Source: Gammaproteobacteria bacterium
GTDB lineage: Bacteria > Pseudomonadota > Gammaproteobacteria > HTCC5015
Assembly (NCBI GenBank): GCA_013817245.1
Contig: JACDDA010000005.1
Location: 62,001-126,000 of the forward strand
Reading direction: 5' to 3'
DNA: 64,000 nt
The translations under genes were made by a program, and so were the position numbers. The notes below the pieces were generated by a model. The model made no database searches and was not told the DNA's origin. It worked only from the letters and a program-made list of their open reading frames with translations. Positions 25,697-35,195 of the stretch are shown piece by piece. Numbering within the stretch: position 1 is the first letter of the stretch; each line of letters opens with the position of its first letter.

Positions 25697-26504
25697 TTTC
25701 AATCGGCAGGTCGTCACGGTTGCCCCAATCTGACCATGCGCCGGGATAGCCTTTCACTTGCGGATATCCCATCGCTTCTAATAAAACACACAGCAAAGCC
25801 GAGCGTTGATGGCTTTGACAATAACTCACAATCGTTTGCTGAGGATTAATTCCGGTCGCTTCAAATAAACGATGTAACAATTCTGGCGATTTAAAACGTC
25901 CGCTGTTATCAGGATCTTTGGTCAGCAGCCAATTGAGATTTAAGGCGTTGGGAATATGACCGCCGTGTGCGCTGCGCACATCTTCACCGCGATATTCGGC
26001 GGGTGTGCGTGCATCAATAATACAAAGCGCGGGATTGGCAGAATTCGCCTGTATCCATGTTGCATCGACCATGGACTCACTCTTTAACGCCGTTTTAAAA
26101 GTAACCGCTGCTCGTGAGATCGCGAGCTGAGTGTTGATAGGCAGGCGCAGATGATGCCAAGCATTAAATCCACCGTCTAACATCGCGACGTGTTGTGCTC
26201 CGATAGCGCGTGTGGTCCAAACAAAACGTCCAGCAGCGGGTCCACCTTGATCGTCATACACCACCACCGAGCTGCTTTCGCTAATGCCAATATTACCTAA
26301 GTGCAGGGCGAGCTCATTGGGTGCGGGTAACAAACCAACACGTGGAGCATCATTGCGATTGAGCAGGCTGGCATCAAACCAAATAGCGTTGGGTAAATGA
26401 TTTTCTATATACGCGCGACGTTCGCGGATGTCGATGATGATGAAATCGCTTAAGTGCGTATGTAAAACTTCAGGGCTGATGATAAAAGCGGGATTAAAGG
26501 TCAC
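25686..26504 (-). CDS. Sulfurtransferase (tandem rhodanese domains)
   Basis: A 272-residue protein of two rhodanese domains. The inactive N-terminal domain starts [13 protein letters not shown] and has [17 protein letters not shown]. The C-terminal domain carries the active loop [11 protein letters not shown] with Cys as the sulfur carrier. The loop CQSHQR resembles Azotobacter RhdA (CQTHHR) rather than the CGSGVT of mercaptopyruvate sulfurtransferase, so thiosulfate or a protein persulfide is a likely donor. Its start overlaps the stop of nadB by four bases, so they are co-transcribed; delivery of sulfur to the NAD/Fe-S pathway is possible but unproven. Confidence 0.9.
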   Translation of the reverse strand: MTFNPAFIISPEVLHTHLSDFIIIDIRERRAYIENHLPNAIWFDASLLNRNDAPRVGLLPAPNELALHLGNIGISESSSVVVYDDQGGPAAGRFVWTTRAIGAQHVAMLDGGFNAWHHLRLPINTQLAISRAAVTFKTALKSESMVDATWIQANSANPALCIIDARTPAEYRGEDVRSAHGGHIPNALNLNWLLTKDPDNSGRFKSPELLHRLFEATGINPQQTIVSYCQSHQRSALLCVLLEAMGYPQVKGYPGAWSDWGNRDDLPIETKS

Positions 26505-28159
26505 GAATCAATATCCAATGGATCGATGCTGTGCTTCAAGCGAACTTCCGTGAGCGTCGTTTTGATCGCGGGCGTAAGAATAGTCGGCGTTGCTTGTGCC
26601 AACGTCTCAGGATAGTCCAACGTGGTATGTAAACCGCGACTTTCTTTGCGTTGCAATGCGCAACGTACAATTAAATCGGCGACCGTAGCCAGGTTACGTA
26701 ATTCTAGAAAATCGTTACTGACCCGGAAATTCCAGTAGTAATCATTAATTTCGCGCATTAATAATTTAATTCGATTAGCTGCACGTTGTAAGCGTTTATC
26801 CGTGCGGACGATGCCAACATAATTCCACATGGTTTGGCGTAACTCATGCCAATTGTGGAGCACCACGACTTCTTCATCCGAATCAGCGACTTGTGATTCA
26901 TCCCATGCGGGTAAAGACATGGGAGCCGGCGTATGCGGTAGTTGTAATTGAATATCTTGCGCAGCAGCGTGTGCAAACACCATGCATTCGAGTAAGGAAT
27001 TGCTCGCTAAACGATTCGCGCCATGCAAGCCCGTGCACGCAGTTTCGCCTAAGGCATACAAACCTGGAATATCGGTGCGACCATTGTGATCCACGACCAC
27101 GCCGCCGCAGGTGTAATGCGCAGCGGGAACTACTGGAATAGGTTCGCGCGTCATGTCGTAACCGTATTCTAAAATACGTTCATAAATATTCGGGAAATGA
27201 CTACGAATAAAAGCCGCAGGTTTGTGGCTGATGTCGAGGTATACGCACTCTAAACCCTGACGTTTCATTTCGTGATCGATGGCGCGCGCGACGATATCAC
27301 GTGGCGCTAATTCCCCGCGTTCATCGAATTTCGTCATGAAGCGCGTGCCATCGGGTAATAACAAGCGACCACCTTCACCACGTACCGCTTCGGAAATTAA
27401 AAACGATTTGGCATTCGGATGAAACAGACAGGTGGGATGAAATTGCATGAATTCCATATTGGCCACACGGCAGCCCGCGCGCCACGCCATCGCAATGCCA
27501 TCACCCGTAGCGCCATCTGGATTTGAGGTGTAGAGATACACTTTACTGGCGCCACCGGTCGCTAATATTACAAATTGACTGGCTAAACATTCGACGCGGC
27601 CTGTATCTAAATTGAGCACATAGGCACCTAAACAACGCGGTGTGCTTAAACCTAGCTTGTGGCCGGTGATGATATCGATAGCGATTCGGCGTTCTAAAAT
27701 CGTGATATTGGGATGCGCGCGCGCATGATTTTCTAAGGTGCTATGCAGGGCTTTACCGGTTGCATCATCGGCGTGAATAACGCGTCGATAATTATGGCCG
27801 CCTTCGCGTGTCAGATGGAAACCGGCGGTACCGTCTTCGTATGATTCACGGGTGAAAGGCATGCCGAGACTTTCTAGCCAGCGCACCATGTTAGGCGCAT
27901 TTTCTACGACGAAGCGCACCGTTGCCGGATCGCATAAACCTGCGCCTGCCTCTAAAGTGTCGGTAATATGATCGGTAAAATGATCTTCGGGATCGAGTAC
28001 GGCTGAAATACCGCCTTGCGCATAATAAGTGCTACTGCTGTGCCGATCGCCTTTTGCAATAATGGTCACTTGAGCGCGCTCAGCCAGTTGCAACGCCAAG
28101 GTAAGACCCGCAGCGCCGGCGCCAATAATAAGAATTTGTTGGGAATGTTGATCAGTCAT
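26501..28159 (-). CDS. nadB: L-aspartate oxidase
   Basis: A 552-residue flavoprotein that oxidises aspartate to iminoaspartate in NAD synthesis. It has the FAD-binding [18 protein letters not shown] at the N-terminus and the conserved [14 protein letters not shown]. The active region includes [22 protein letters not shown] and [14 protein letters not shown], then [23 protein letters not shown] near the end of the FAD domain and a helical C-terminus. nadB facing rpoE divergently is the classic gammaproteobacterial arrangement. Length slightly exceeds E. coli NadB (540). Confidence 0.96.
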   Translation of the reverse strand: MTDQHSQQILIIGAGAAGLTLALQLAERAQVTIIAKGDRHSSSTYYAQGGISAVLDPEDHFTDHITDTLEAGAGLCDPATVRFVVENAPNMVRWLESLGMPFTRESYEDGTAGFHLTREGGHNYRRVIHADDATGKALHSTLENHARAHPNITILERRIAIDIITGHKLGLSTPRCLGAYVLNLDTGRVECLASQFVILATGGASKVYLYTSNPDGATGDGIAMAWRAGCRVANMEFMQFHPTCLFHPNAKSFLISEAVRGEGGRLLLPDGTRFMTKFDERGELAPRDIVARAIDHEMKRQGLECVYLDISHKPAAFIRSHFPNIYERILEYGYDMTREPIPVVPAAHYTCGGVVVDHNGRTDIPGLYALGETACTGLHGANRLASNSLLECMVFAHAAAQDIQLQLPHTPAPMSLPAWDESQVADSDEEVVVLHNWHELRQTMWNYVGIVRTDKRLQRAANRIKLLMREINDYYWNFRVSNDFLELRNLATVADLIVRCALQRKESRGLHTTLDYPETLAQATPTILTPAIKTTLTEVRLKHSIDPLDIDS

Positions 28160-28218
28160 TACTTACACTCAACACGATAGATGTATATTGTGGCACAAGA
28201 AACTAGCGGGAGCTAAAA

Positions 28219-28246
28219 GGAACTAATAAGTCAGCTAGCAGTCTTT
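28219..28246 (+). promoter_or_regulatory. Candidate sigma-E promoter of the rpoE operon
   Basis: GGAACTA (28219-28225), close to the sigma-E -35 consensus GGAACTT, is followed after 16 bases by TCTTT, a partial match to the -10 TCTGA-type element. Autoregulation of rpoE by such a promoter is common in the group. Confidence 0.4.
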
Positions 28247-28294
28247 ACGCTACAAGGTCTTGAATGCTCCGGGGCCGCTTTTAAAGGAAGTGTT

Positions 28295-29083
28295 ATGGCT
28301 ACAAAGTCGCTTTCTACTGCACAGGTCGTTACAATCCGACCTACTATCAAACTTGATATGCCACCTCAATCAGAATTTTTCCTGCATGACACATCGGCAC
28401 GACCACCTTCTAGATTTACTGCTGCTAAACAATTGTTGGCATTCCATATGCCAGCACCCAGCACGGCAGTTGTAATGAAAGATACCGCAGTAAGCGCATC
28501 GGCGGATGTTGATTTAGAATTAGTTAAGCGCGTGCAACGCGGTGATAAAAATGCATTTAATTTATTGATGCAAAAATATCAACATAAAATTGCAAAATTA
28601 ATAGGTCGTTATATTCGTGATCCGCATGAAGCTCAAGATGTTACTCAAGAAGCATTTATCAAAGCGTATCGAGGCTTAAAAAATTTCCGTGGTGAAAGTG
28701 CTTTTTATACGTGGATGTATCGCATCGCAATTAACACCGCAAAAAATTATTTAATTTCTTTGGGGCGCAAGACTCCGCATTACGGTGTGGATGCTGAAGA
28801 TGCAGAACAATTTGAGGGTGTTTCGGCGTTGAAAAATTATGATACACCCGAGCATTTATTGTTAACTGAAGAAATCAAAACGACGGTAGAGCAAACTATT
28901 AATAGTTTGCCGGCTGAATTAAAAACGGCCATTATCTTGCGTGAATTAGAAGGTATGAGTTACGAAGAAATTGCCGAAGCAATGGATTGTCCTATTGGCA
29001 CAGTGCGTTCGCGTATTTTCCGAGCCCGTGAAGCGATTGATGTAAATTTAAAACCGCTGATCATGTCAGGTACTCGAGGTTAA
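28295..29083 (+). CDS. rpoE: RNA polymerase sigma factor RpoE (AlgU), N-terminally extended
   Basis: A 262-residue ECF sigma factor. From residue 71 it is typical RpoE: DVDLELVKRVQRGDKNAF (region 2 start), AQDVTQEAFIKAYR, FYTWMYRIAINTAKNYL, and the region 4 helix-turn-helix MSYEEIAEAMDCPIGTVRSRIFRARE. Usual members start there and have about 190-200 residues. Start 28295 was kept because it has the strong AAAGGAAG ribosome-binding sequence; the internal ATG at 28475 would give the normal length but has only a weak GGCAG. It directs the envelope stress response and is followed by its regulators rseA and rseB. Confidence 0.93.
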   Translation: MATKSLSTAQVVTIRPTIKLDMPPQSEFFLHDTSARPPSRFTAAKQLLAFHMPAPSTAVVMKDTAVSASADVDLELVKRVQRGDKNAFNLLMQKYQHKIAKLIGRYIRDPHEAQDVTQEAFIKAYRGLKNFRGESAFYTWMYRIAINTAKNYLISLGRKTPHYGVDAEDAEQFEGVSALKNYDTPEHLLLTEEIKTTVEQTINSLPAELKTAIILRELEGMSYEEIAEAMDCPIGTVRSRIFRAREAIDVNLKPLIMSGTRG

Positions 29084-29129
29084 TAATGATAGTGAATGTG
29101 ATGATAAACTTAAGTAGCGAGAATTTTTT

Positions 29130-29714
29130 ATGATAGATGACAAATATGAATCGATATCTTGTTTGATGGATGGTCATACACCTGAAGCGTCGGAGCACGC
29201 GGAGTTTGATACTCAAACAACCTTGTCTTTGTTAAAAAATGATGCTGAAAGTCGCGCGCGTTGGTCACGATATCATTTAATTGGCGCGTGCTTGCGTGAT
29301 GAAGTGTCCGTAGGGGCGAATATTAATATTGCTGATCGCGTGATGGCCGCATTAGAAAATGAACCGACAGTGATTGCGCCGCATGCAATGTCATTGCCCA
29401 AAAAAATTACTCGAAAATTATTCAAGCCCTTAGTAGGCGCTGCTATTGCAGCTTCAGCGGCTTTTGTTACGTTGGTGAGCGTGCAATTAATGCAACAACA
29501 AAATCTCAGCGATTCTAATGCCACGTGGTATGCGGATGCGGCATCAGCTACTGATATTAAAACTTTATTATCAGTAAATAAAAACATAACGACACCACCT
29601 GTGTTAAGTACGGTTGAAGATGAATATCTAATGGATCATATGGCACATTCGGCAGCAGGTCGGATGCAAGGTGTTTCGCCGTACGTTCGTTTGGCGGGTT
29701 ATGAAAGTCAATAA
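29130..29714 (+). CDS. rseA: Anti-sigma-E factor RseA (MucA)
   Basis: A 194-residue single-pass inner-membrane protein. The N-terminal cytoplasmic domain (ESISCLMDGHTPEA, then ARWSRYHLIGACLRDEV) is the sigma-E-binding fold. A hydrophobic span lies around residues 100-120 and the periplasmic domain follows, ending GVSPYVRLAGYESQ. On envelope stress it is cleaved by DegS and RseP-type proteases, freeing sigma-E. Its 3' end overlaps rseB by 14 bases, showing coupling. Confidence 0.92.
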   Translation: MIDDKYESISCLMDGHTPEASEHAEFDTQTTLSLLKNDAESRARWSRYHLIGACLRDEVSVGANINIADRVMAALENEPTVIAPHAMSLPKKITRKLFKPLVGAAIAASAAFVTLVSVQLMQQQNLSDSNATWYADAASATDIKTLLSVNKNITTPPVLSTVEDEYLMDHMAHSAAGRMQGVSPYVRLAGYESQ

Positions 29715-30702
29715 ATTTTATATGGCACATTTTGTTTTATGGTTGTCGTTGTTATGTATGCCGCTTGCGTGGTCGGCAGAGCCTCCCGCTGAAGCTAATT
29801 CATCTTATGGCTTAGTGAAAAGCATGACAGAAGCAATGCGGGATAAAAATTATTCTGGGACGTTTATTTATCGGCACGCTGATAAATTAGAAACGCTTAA
29901 AATTACGCATCGCAGAACCTCGCAAGGCGTCAATGAAAAATTGGTGGCTTTAAGTGGCGAGCCGCGCGAAATTTTGCGCGATGAAAAAGGTGTGATTTGT
30001 GTTTGGCCAAAAAATCGAGTGGTGGTTGTAGATAAAAATCAATCAAAAAGTCAGTTTCCTGGCTTGGTGCCTGACAATATCGATCGAGTGAGAGAGTATT
30101 ATCGTTTTGAGTTAGGTGGCGCTGATCGCATCGCTGATCGGAATTGTAAAATCGTCAATATTGTTTCTAAAGATCAGTTTCGGTTTAGTTATCGTTTGTG
30201 GATCGATGCGAATGAACATTTATTAGTGAAGTCGCAACTTTTAGATGACGATAAAGTAATTGAAGAAGTTATTTTCACGCAATTAGATCGACACGATAAA
30301 TTGCCGGATAGCATTTTTGAATCGCAGTATGCGAGTGAAGATTTTAAGCGCCATGAATTAAAAGGCGCAGACAGCAGTCCAGTGTTGGGCGAAAGTCTTT
30401 GGCAGTTTAAACAACTACCTGCAGGTTTTGCTATTTCAGTGCATCAGCAGCGCGTGCGTAAACAAGATAATGCACTTATTGAGCACATGGTCTTGTCTGA
30501 CGGGCTTGCGGCGGTATCCGTTTTTGTTAGTCCAGCGGGCATGCGACAACATTTGCCAGCGGGCAGTGGTAAACGCGGCGCGATTAATAGCTACAGCACG
30601 GAAGTAGATAAACATACGGTCACTGTTATGGGTGAAGTACCCGCAGTGACAGTACGGTATATCGCGGAAGGCGTTAAAATGAATGAGCAGCATCGACCTT
30701 GA
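29701..30702 (+). CDS. rseB: Periplasmic sigma-E regulator RseB (MucB)
   Basis: A 333-residue secreted protein. Start taken at ATG 29701 within the end of rseA, preceded by GGCGGG; it gives a signal peptide with a hydrophobic core (FVLWLSLLCMPLAWSAE, cleavage after WSA). The mature protein shows the two-domain RseB pattern: NYSGTFIYRHADKLETLKITHR (LolA-like lobe), then FRLS-type and SLWQFKQLPAGF segments of the C-terminal lobe. RseB protects RseA from cleavage and senses lipopolysaccharide or lipoproteins. No rseC or degP-type gene follows. Confidence 0.93.
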   Translation: MKVNKFYMAHFVLWLSLLCMPLAWSAEPPAEANSSYGLVKSMTEAMRDKNYSGTFIYRHADKLETLKITHRRTSQGVNEKLVALSGEPREILRDEKGVICVWPKNRVVVVDKNQSKSQFPGLVPDNIDRVREYYRFELGGADRIADRNCKIVNIVSKDQFRFSYRLWIDANEHLLVKSQLLDDDKVIEEVIFTQLDRHDKLPDSIFESQYASEDFKRHELKGADSSPVLGESLWQFKQLPAGFAISVHQQRVRKQDNALIEHMVLSDGLAAVSVFVSPAGMRQHLPAGSGKRGAINSYSTEVDKHTVTVMGEVPAVTVRYIAEGVKMNEQHRP

Positions 30703-30858
30703 TATGTACCCGCTTCACTATTGATGAATTCGTGATTTAGACTTTACTGTTGTTAATACGCGATTTTTCGTAGATTAACTGCCCTCGCCGATACATATCG
30801 CTATAATTCGCCGTGCGGCCCCTGCGTTGCCTCGTTATTTTCCAAGGATTTTTAGTCG

Positions 30859-31113
30859 ATGACCGTTCCGGTATTACGTCTTTATACTCGTCATGAATGC
30901 CCTCCTTGTGAGGAGATGAAACAACAGTTACGTGCGATAGAAAGCGAATTTGGCTTTAAATTAGAAGTACATGATGTTGATGGGCAGCCACGTATGGCGG
31001 AACAATATGGCCGTTATGTGCCGGTATTGTTATGGGGCCAAACGGTTATTTGTTACCACCGTCTTGATATTGATGCATTAGCGCGTGCGTTGACCCCTTT
31101 GCAAGACGACTAA
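30859..31113 (+). CDS. Glutaredoxin-like (DUF836) small thiol protein
   Basis: An 84-residue protein of thioredoxin-like fold. The N-terminal strand LRLYTRHECPPCEEM has a CPPC redox motif (Cys14, Cys17), and the cis-Pro is in YVPVLLW. This matches the glutaredoxin-like DUF836/YbbN-unrelated family often placed before lepA or after mucB in gammaproteobacteria. It probably acts as a small thiol-disulfide protein; partner unknown. It is separated from rseB by 156 bases and from lepA by 84. Confidence 0.85.
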   Translation: MTVPVLRLYTRHECPPCEEMKQQLRAIESEFGFKLEVHDVDGQPRMAEQYGRYVPVLLWGQTVICYHRLDIDALARALTPLQDD

Positions 31114-31197
31114 TTGTCACGAGCTCTCGCTCGGATTCCAGTATAATGTCGTCCTTTCGCCACTCCCTTTATGGATGGCGTGTGATGTCGGATCGTT

Positions 31198-33000
31198 ATG
31201 CAGCAGAAACAAATACGTAATTTCTCCATTATTGCCCATATTGACCATGGCAAATCCACCTTGGCTGATCGCTTTATTCAAACCTGCGGCGGTTTGAGTG
31301 AACGTGAAATGAGCAGTCAAGTTTTAGACTCTATGGATCTTGAACGTGAACGCGGTATTACGATTAAAGCGCAAAGCGTATCGTTGGAATATACCGCGCG
31401 CGATGGCCAAATTTATTTATTAAATTTCATTGATACACCGGGTCATGTCGATTTTTCGTATGAAGTTTCGCGCTCGCTGGCCGCTTGCGAAGGCGCGTTA
31501 TTGGTGGTTGATGCGTCACAAGGCGTAGAAGCACAATCGGTTGCGAATTGTTACACGGCGATTGAACAAGGCTTAGAAGTTGTACCGGTGCTCAATAAAA
31601 TTGATTTGCCCGCCGCAGATCCGGAACGTGTTAGCCAGCAAATTGAAGATATTATCGGTGTAGAAGCGCGCGATGCAGTTCGTATCAGCGCTAAAACGGG
31701 TGTTGGTATTCCCGATTTATTAGAAGTCTTAGTGCAAAAAATTCCGGCGCCAACAGGTAATCCTGATGCGCCTTTAAAAGCGCTCATTATTGATTCGTGG
31801 TTTGATAATTATGTGGGCGTGGTGTCACTCGTGCGTGTGGTTGATGGTGAACTCCGCGTTAAACAAAAAATGCGCATCATGTCGACCGGCCGACAATTTC
31901 CTATCGAAGAAGTAGGTATTTTCACGCCGAAGAAAACTAAACGCGATTGTTTAGGTGCAGGCGAAGTAGGTTATTTAATTGCCGGCATTAAAGAAATTGA
32001 AGCAGCACCTGTTGGCGATACTATTACAAGCATTGATAACCCTTCGCAAGAACCTTTGCCTGGTTTTAAACAAGTTCAACCGCGTGTGTTCGCCGGCTTA
32101 TTTCCAATCAACGCGGATAATTATGAAGACCTGCGCGAAGCTTTGCAGAAATTACGTTTGAACGATGCCGCTTTGTATTTTGAACCTGAAACTTCGCAAG
32201 CCTTGGGTTTTGGTTTTCGTTGCGGTTTCTTGGGCATGTTGCACATGGAAATTGTGCAAGAACGCTTAGAACGAGAATACGATTTGGATTTAATTACCAC
32301 GGCTCCTACCGTAATTTATCAAGTGCTGACCACCAAAGGTGAAGTTTTAACTATTCAGAACCCATCTGAATTGCCCGAAGTTAATTACATAGAAGAAATT
32401 CGTGAGCCTATTATTACGGCTAACATTTTATTGCCGCAGGATTATGTGGGTGCAGTCATCACCTTGTGCGAAGAAAAACGCGGCGTACAAAAAAATCTGC
32501 AATACCTTGGCACGCAAGTTTCAATTGTTTATGAATTACCTTTAGCCGAAGTAGTTTTAGATTTCTTTGACCGTTTAAAATCGTGTAGTCGAGGATATGC
32601 CTCATTTGATTATAAATTTGAACGTTTTCAGGCTGCTGATTTGGTGAAAGTAGATATTATGATCAACGGCGAAAGAGTAGATTCTTTAGCCGTTGTCTTA
32701 CATCGTGCACAATCTCAATCACGCGGGCGTGATATTGCTGAACGTATGCGCGAGCTTATTCCTCGCCAAATGTATGAAGTGGCTATTCAAGCGTCTATTG
32801 GCGCGCATATTATCGCGCGCACCACTGTCAAAGCGTTGCGAAAGAATGTATTGGCGAAATGTTACGGCGGCGACATATCGCGCAAACGTAAATTATTAGA
32901 AAAGCAAAAAGCCGGTAAACGCCGCATGAAACAAGTTGGCAAAATAGAAGTGCCACAAGAGGCCTTTTTAGCAGTATTGCAAGTCAACAAACAAACCTAA
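31198..33000 (+). CDS. lepA: Elongation factor 4 (LepA)
   Basis: A 600-residue translational GTPase. G1 is [10 protein letters not shown]2/switch [13 protein letters not shown]3 DTPGHVDF, G4 NKIDLP, and G5 in ISAKTG. The LepA-specific C-terminal domain ends with [25 protein letters not shown]. It affects ribosome back-translocation or initiation and assembly. It begins the lepA-lepB-DUF4845-rnc-era-recO group. A TATAAT element sits 51 bases before the start, without a good -35. Confidence 0.98.
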   Translation: MQQKQIRNFSIIAHIDHGKSTLADRFIQTCGGLSEREMSSQVLDSMDLERERGITIKAQSVSLEYTARDGQIYLLNFIDTPGHVDFSYEVSRSLAACEGALLVVDASQGVEAQSVANCYTAIEQGLEVVPVLNKIDLPAADPERVSQQIEDIIGVEARDAVRISAKTGVGIPDLLEVLVQKIPAPTGNPDAPLKALIIDSWFDNYVGVVSLVRVVDGELRVKQKMRIMSTGRQFPIEEVGIFTPKKTKRDCLGAGEVGYLIAGIKEIEAAPVGDTITSIDNPSQEPLPGFKQVQPRVFAGLFPINADNYEDLREALQKLRLNDAALYFEPETSQALGFGFRCGFLGMLHMEIVQERLEREYDLDLITTAPTVIYQVLTTKGEVLTIQNPSELPEVNYIEEIREPIITANILLPQDYVGAVITLCEEKRGVQKNLQYLGTQVSIVYELPLAEVVLDFFDRLKSCSRGYASFDYKFERFQAADLVKVDIMINGERVDSLAVVLHRAQSQSRGRDIAERMRELIPRQMYEVAIQASIGAHIIARTTVKALRKNVLAKCYGGDISRKRKLLEKQKAGKRRMKQVGKIEVPQEAFLAVLQVNKQT

Positions 33001-33038
33001 TTAAGCAGCGAAGCTGCGTATGAATAAAAGGAAATAAG

Positions 33039-34046
33039 ATGTTGGATTTTTTTATTGTGTTGCTGGCTTTATTGGTGGGCATTGTTTGGGTGATTGATTA
33101 TGTCGTTGGTTGGTTTTTGAAAGCCAAGCCATCAATAAATACGGATAGTACAGAAGCGACAACATTTCCGTCTGCGCCTTGGGTACGGTGGGTGTTTATT
33201 GGCTTGCTCATATTATTGGCGTTGCATTTATTCTATAAGCGCATGAATGACGGCATGTTAAATTTTTCATTGGTGTTAGTAGTCGCGACTTTGTTAACCG
33301 GTATCACTTGGTTTGTTGATCGTTATTTTATTGCACATCGGCGAGTAGCGGCACAAGAAAAAAGAATTAATGAGCCGTTTGTTGTAGATATTTCGCGTTC
33401 TTTTTTTCCGGTTTTATTGATTGTGTTAGTGCTGCGTTCTTTTATTGTTGAGCCTTTTCAAATTCCGTCTGGCTCTATGTTACCTACCTTAGAAGTAGGC
33501 GATTTTATCTTAGTGAATAAATTCAGCTATGGCATACGCTTGCCCGTAGTAAATACTAAATTGATAGCAGTGAATGCACCCGCGCGTGGCGATATTGTGG
33601 TTTTTAAATATCCCGAAAATCCGAATATTGATTATATTAAACGGATTGTCGGTTTACCCGGCGATCATATTGAATATCGCAATAAAGTGCTTTATATCAA
33701 TGGTCAAGAAGCGCAACAGCGTTACGATGCTCCTTATGTCAGAACTGATCGTGCGTCGGCCTATATGCCGATTGTGACCGCCAGCGAACTTCGTGAAAAT
33801 TTAATCGGTGTCGAGCATCATCTATTAATCCATCCGCAGCGTCCCGATCAAGATTATGTTATCGATGTTCCTGCCGATTCTTATTTTGTGATGGGGGATA
33901 ATCGTGATGATAGTCGCGATAGTCGTTTCTGGGGTTTTTTACCCGAGCAAAACTTAGTAGGCCGTGCGTTTTTTATCTGGATGCACTGGGATAGAAGTCG
34001 TGGTTTAGATGGTTTTAGCTGGGATCGCTTAGGTAAAAAACTTTAA
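33039..34046 (+). CDS. lepB: Signal peptidase I with extra N-terminal membrane segments
   Basis: A 335-residue signal peptidase. Catalytic Ser146 is in PSGSMLPTLEVGDF and Lys201 in DYIKRIVGLPGD; box E is GDNRDDSRDSR. The usual protein would start near residue 73 (MLNFSLVL, position 33255), followed by the TM helix and the SFFPVLLIVLVLRSF helix. Here about 72 residues precede it, with two more membrane spans, and the first of these (MLDFFIVLLALL) resembles the later one (MLNFSLVLVVAT). Start 33039 has a strong AAAGGAAA ribosome-binding site. It cleaves signal peptides at the periplasmic face. Confidence 0.94.
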   Translation: MLDFFIVLLALLVGIVWVIDYVVGWFLKAKPSINTDSTEATTFPSAPWVRWVFIGLLILLALHLFYKRMNDGMLNFSLVLVVATLLTGITWFVDRYFIAHRRVAAQEKRINEPFVVDISRSFFPVLLIVLVLRSFIVEPFQIPSGSMLPTLEVGDFILVNKFSYGIRLPVVNTKLIAVNAPARGDIVVFKYPENPNIDYIKRIVGLPGDHIEYRNKVLYINGQEAQQRYDAPYVRTDRASAYMPIVTASELRENLIGVEHHLLIHPQRPDQDYVIDVPADSYFVMGDNRDDSRDSRFWGFLPEQNLVGRAFFIWMHWDRSRGLDGFSWDRLGKKL

Positions 34047-34125
34047 TGTATAGCAAGAGCGGTGCGCGATCACAAAAGCACGTGCTAAGCTTGATAAAAT
34101 CTATTTTCTCAAAGTGGAGATGATT

Positions 34126-34509
34126 ATGTATAACATGAAAAAACAAGCAGGCGTTTCCATGTGGGGCTGGCTAATCATTTTGGCGATGACCGGCGTGATG
34201 GCAGTATCTGCACTTAAGTTGATGCCAGTTTATTTAGAGTTTTATACTGTGAAATCTATTTTGGAAGATATGCAAAAAGACCCCGCCTTGAAAAATCCCA
34301 CTCAAGAAATAGTGTCTGCGACTTTTCGTAAGTATCTTGATATTAATAATGTCAATGATTTAAAGAGAAGCAATTACACTATTGAAAAGCAACAAGGCAA
34401 AAAAGCATTTACCGTTCATGTCATGTATGAAGCACGTAAACCTTTATTTGCTAATTTAGAAATCGTTGCTGTATTTGATCATTCAGCTGATATTGGTGGC
34501 GCGCAATAG
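34126..34509 (+). CDS. DUF4845 family protein
   Basis: A 127-residue membrane-anchored protein with an N-terminal hydrophobic span (WGWLIILAMTGVMAVSALKL) and a soluble C-terminal part. Start at ATG 34126 gives good spacing from GGAG; nearby in-frame ATG and GTG codons are alternatives. DUF4845 genes sit between lepB and rnc in many gammaproteobacteria, as here, and overlap the rnc start by one base. The span looks pilin-like (MKKQAGVSMWGW), but there is no processed type IV prepilin site that I can defend. Function unknown. Confidence 0.88.
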   Translation: MYNMKKQAGVSMWGWLIILAMTGVMAVSALKLMPVYLEFYTVKSILEDMQKDPALKNPTQEIVSATFRKYLDINNVNDLKRSNYTIEKQQGKKAFTVHVMYEARKPLFANLEIVAVFDHSADIGGAQ

Positions 34510-35195
34510 TGACGCAAGCAGGGTCTTTGGGTGGATTAAGTATTAAATTGAATTATCAATTTAATAAAGCTGATTTGTTTGAACAAGCGCTAACCCATAG
34601 AAGTGCTGCTAGTCAAAATTACGAACGTTTAGAGTTTATTGGTGACAGCATACTTAGTTGTGTTATCGCACATGCTATTTATCAGCAAAAACCGTTAGCT
34701 GCGGAAGGCGAATTAAGTCGTTTGCGCGCAAGCTTAGTGAATGAGCAGGCACTAGCAGACATTGCCAAAGATTTAAATCTGGGTGAGTGTTTGCGTTTAG
34801 GTCCTGGTGAATTAAAAAGCGGCGGTTTTAGGCGTGAATCTATTTTGGCCGATGCGGTAGAAGCCATTATCGGTGCTGTATTTCTCGACGGTGGCTTTGC
34901 CGCAGCCCAAGCCCTGATCTTGAATTTATACGGTCAGCGTTTAACTCAGTTGCCTGATATACAAGCCCAAAAAGATCCTAAAACACAATTACAAGAATGG
35001 CTGCAAGGCCGCGGTTCGTTATTGCCAGAATATGAGTTAGTGTGGGCACGCGGCAAACCGCATGAGCAGTTATTTTGTGTTCGCTGTTTTTTATCTGAGC
35101 AGCAGCTGACAGCGGAGGGCGAAGGTCGTAGTCGTCGCATTGCTGAACAAGTTGCCGCTGAAAAAATTCTTCAACAATTGCAGGATCTTAAGTGA
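34509..35195 (+). CDS. rnc: Ribonuclease III
   Basis: A 228-residue double-strand-specific RNase starting at GTG within the previous stop. The signature YERLEFIGDSIL has the catalytic Glu and Asp, and ADAVEAIIGAVFLDGG supplies the second metal cluster. A C-terminal double-stranded RNA-binding domain follows (DPKTQLQEWLQGRG to RIAEQVAAEKIL). It matures rRNA and mRNAs. The stop overlaps the era start (GTGA), so the two are coupled. Confidence 0.97.
   Translation: MTQAGSLGGLSIKLNYQFNKADLFEQALTHRSAASQNYERLEFIGDSILSCVIAHAIYQQKPLAAEGELSRLRASLVNEQALADIAKDLNLGECLRLGPGELKSGGFRRESILADAVEAIIGAVFLDGGFAAAQALILNLYGQRLTQLPDIQAQKDPKTQLQEWLQGRGSLLPEYELVWARGKPHEQLFCVRCFLSEQQLTAEGEGRSRRIAEQVAAEKILQQLQDLK

Noticed and set aside
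28260-28475. A 71-codon frame overlapping the start of rpoE in another frame, ending TAATGA at the internal ATG, reminiscent of the rseD leader peptide of E. coli
   Set aside because: It begins with TTG without a good ribosome-binding site and its composition does not look coding; the overlap with ATG 28475 may be chance.
31142-31147. TATAAT with TTGTCA upstream as a full lepA promoter
   Set aside because: The spacing is 22 bases, too long for a sigma-70 promoter; only a -10 can be claimed.
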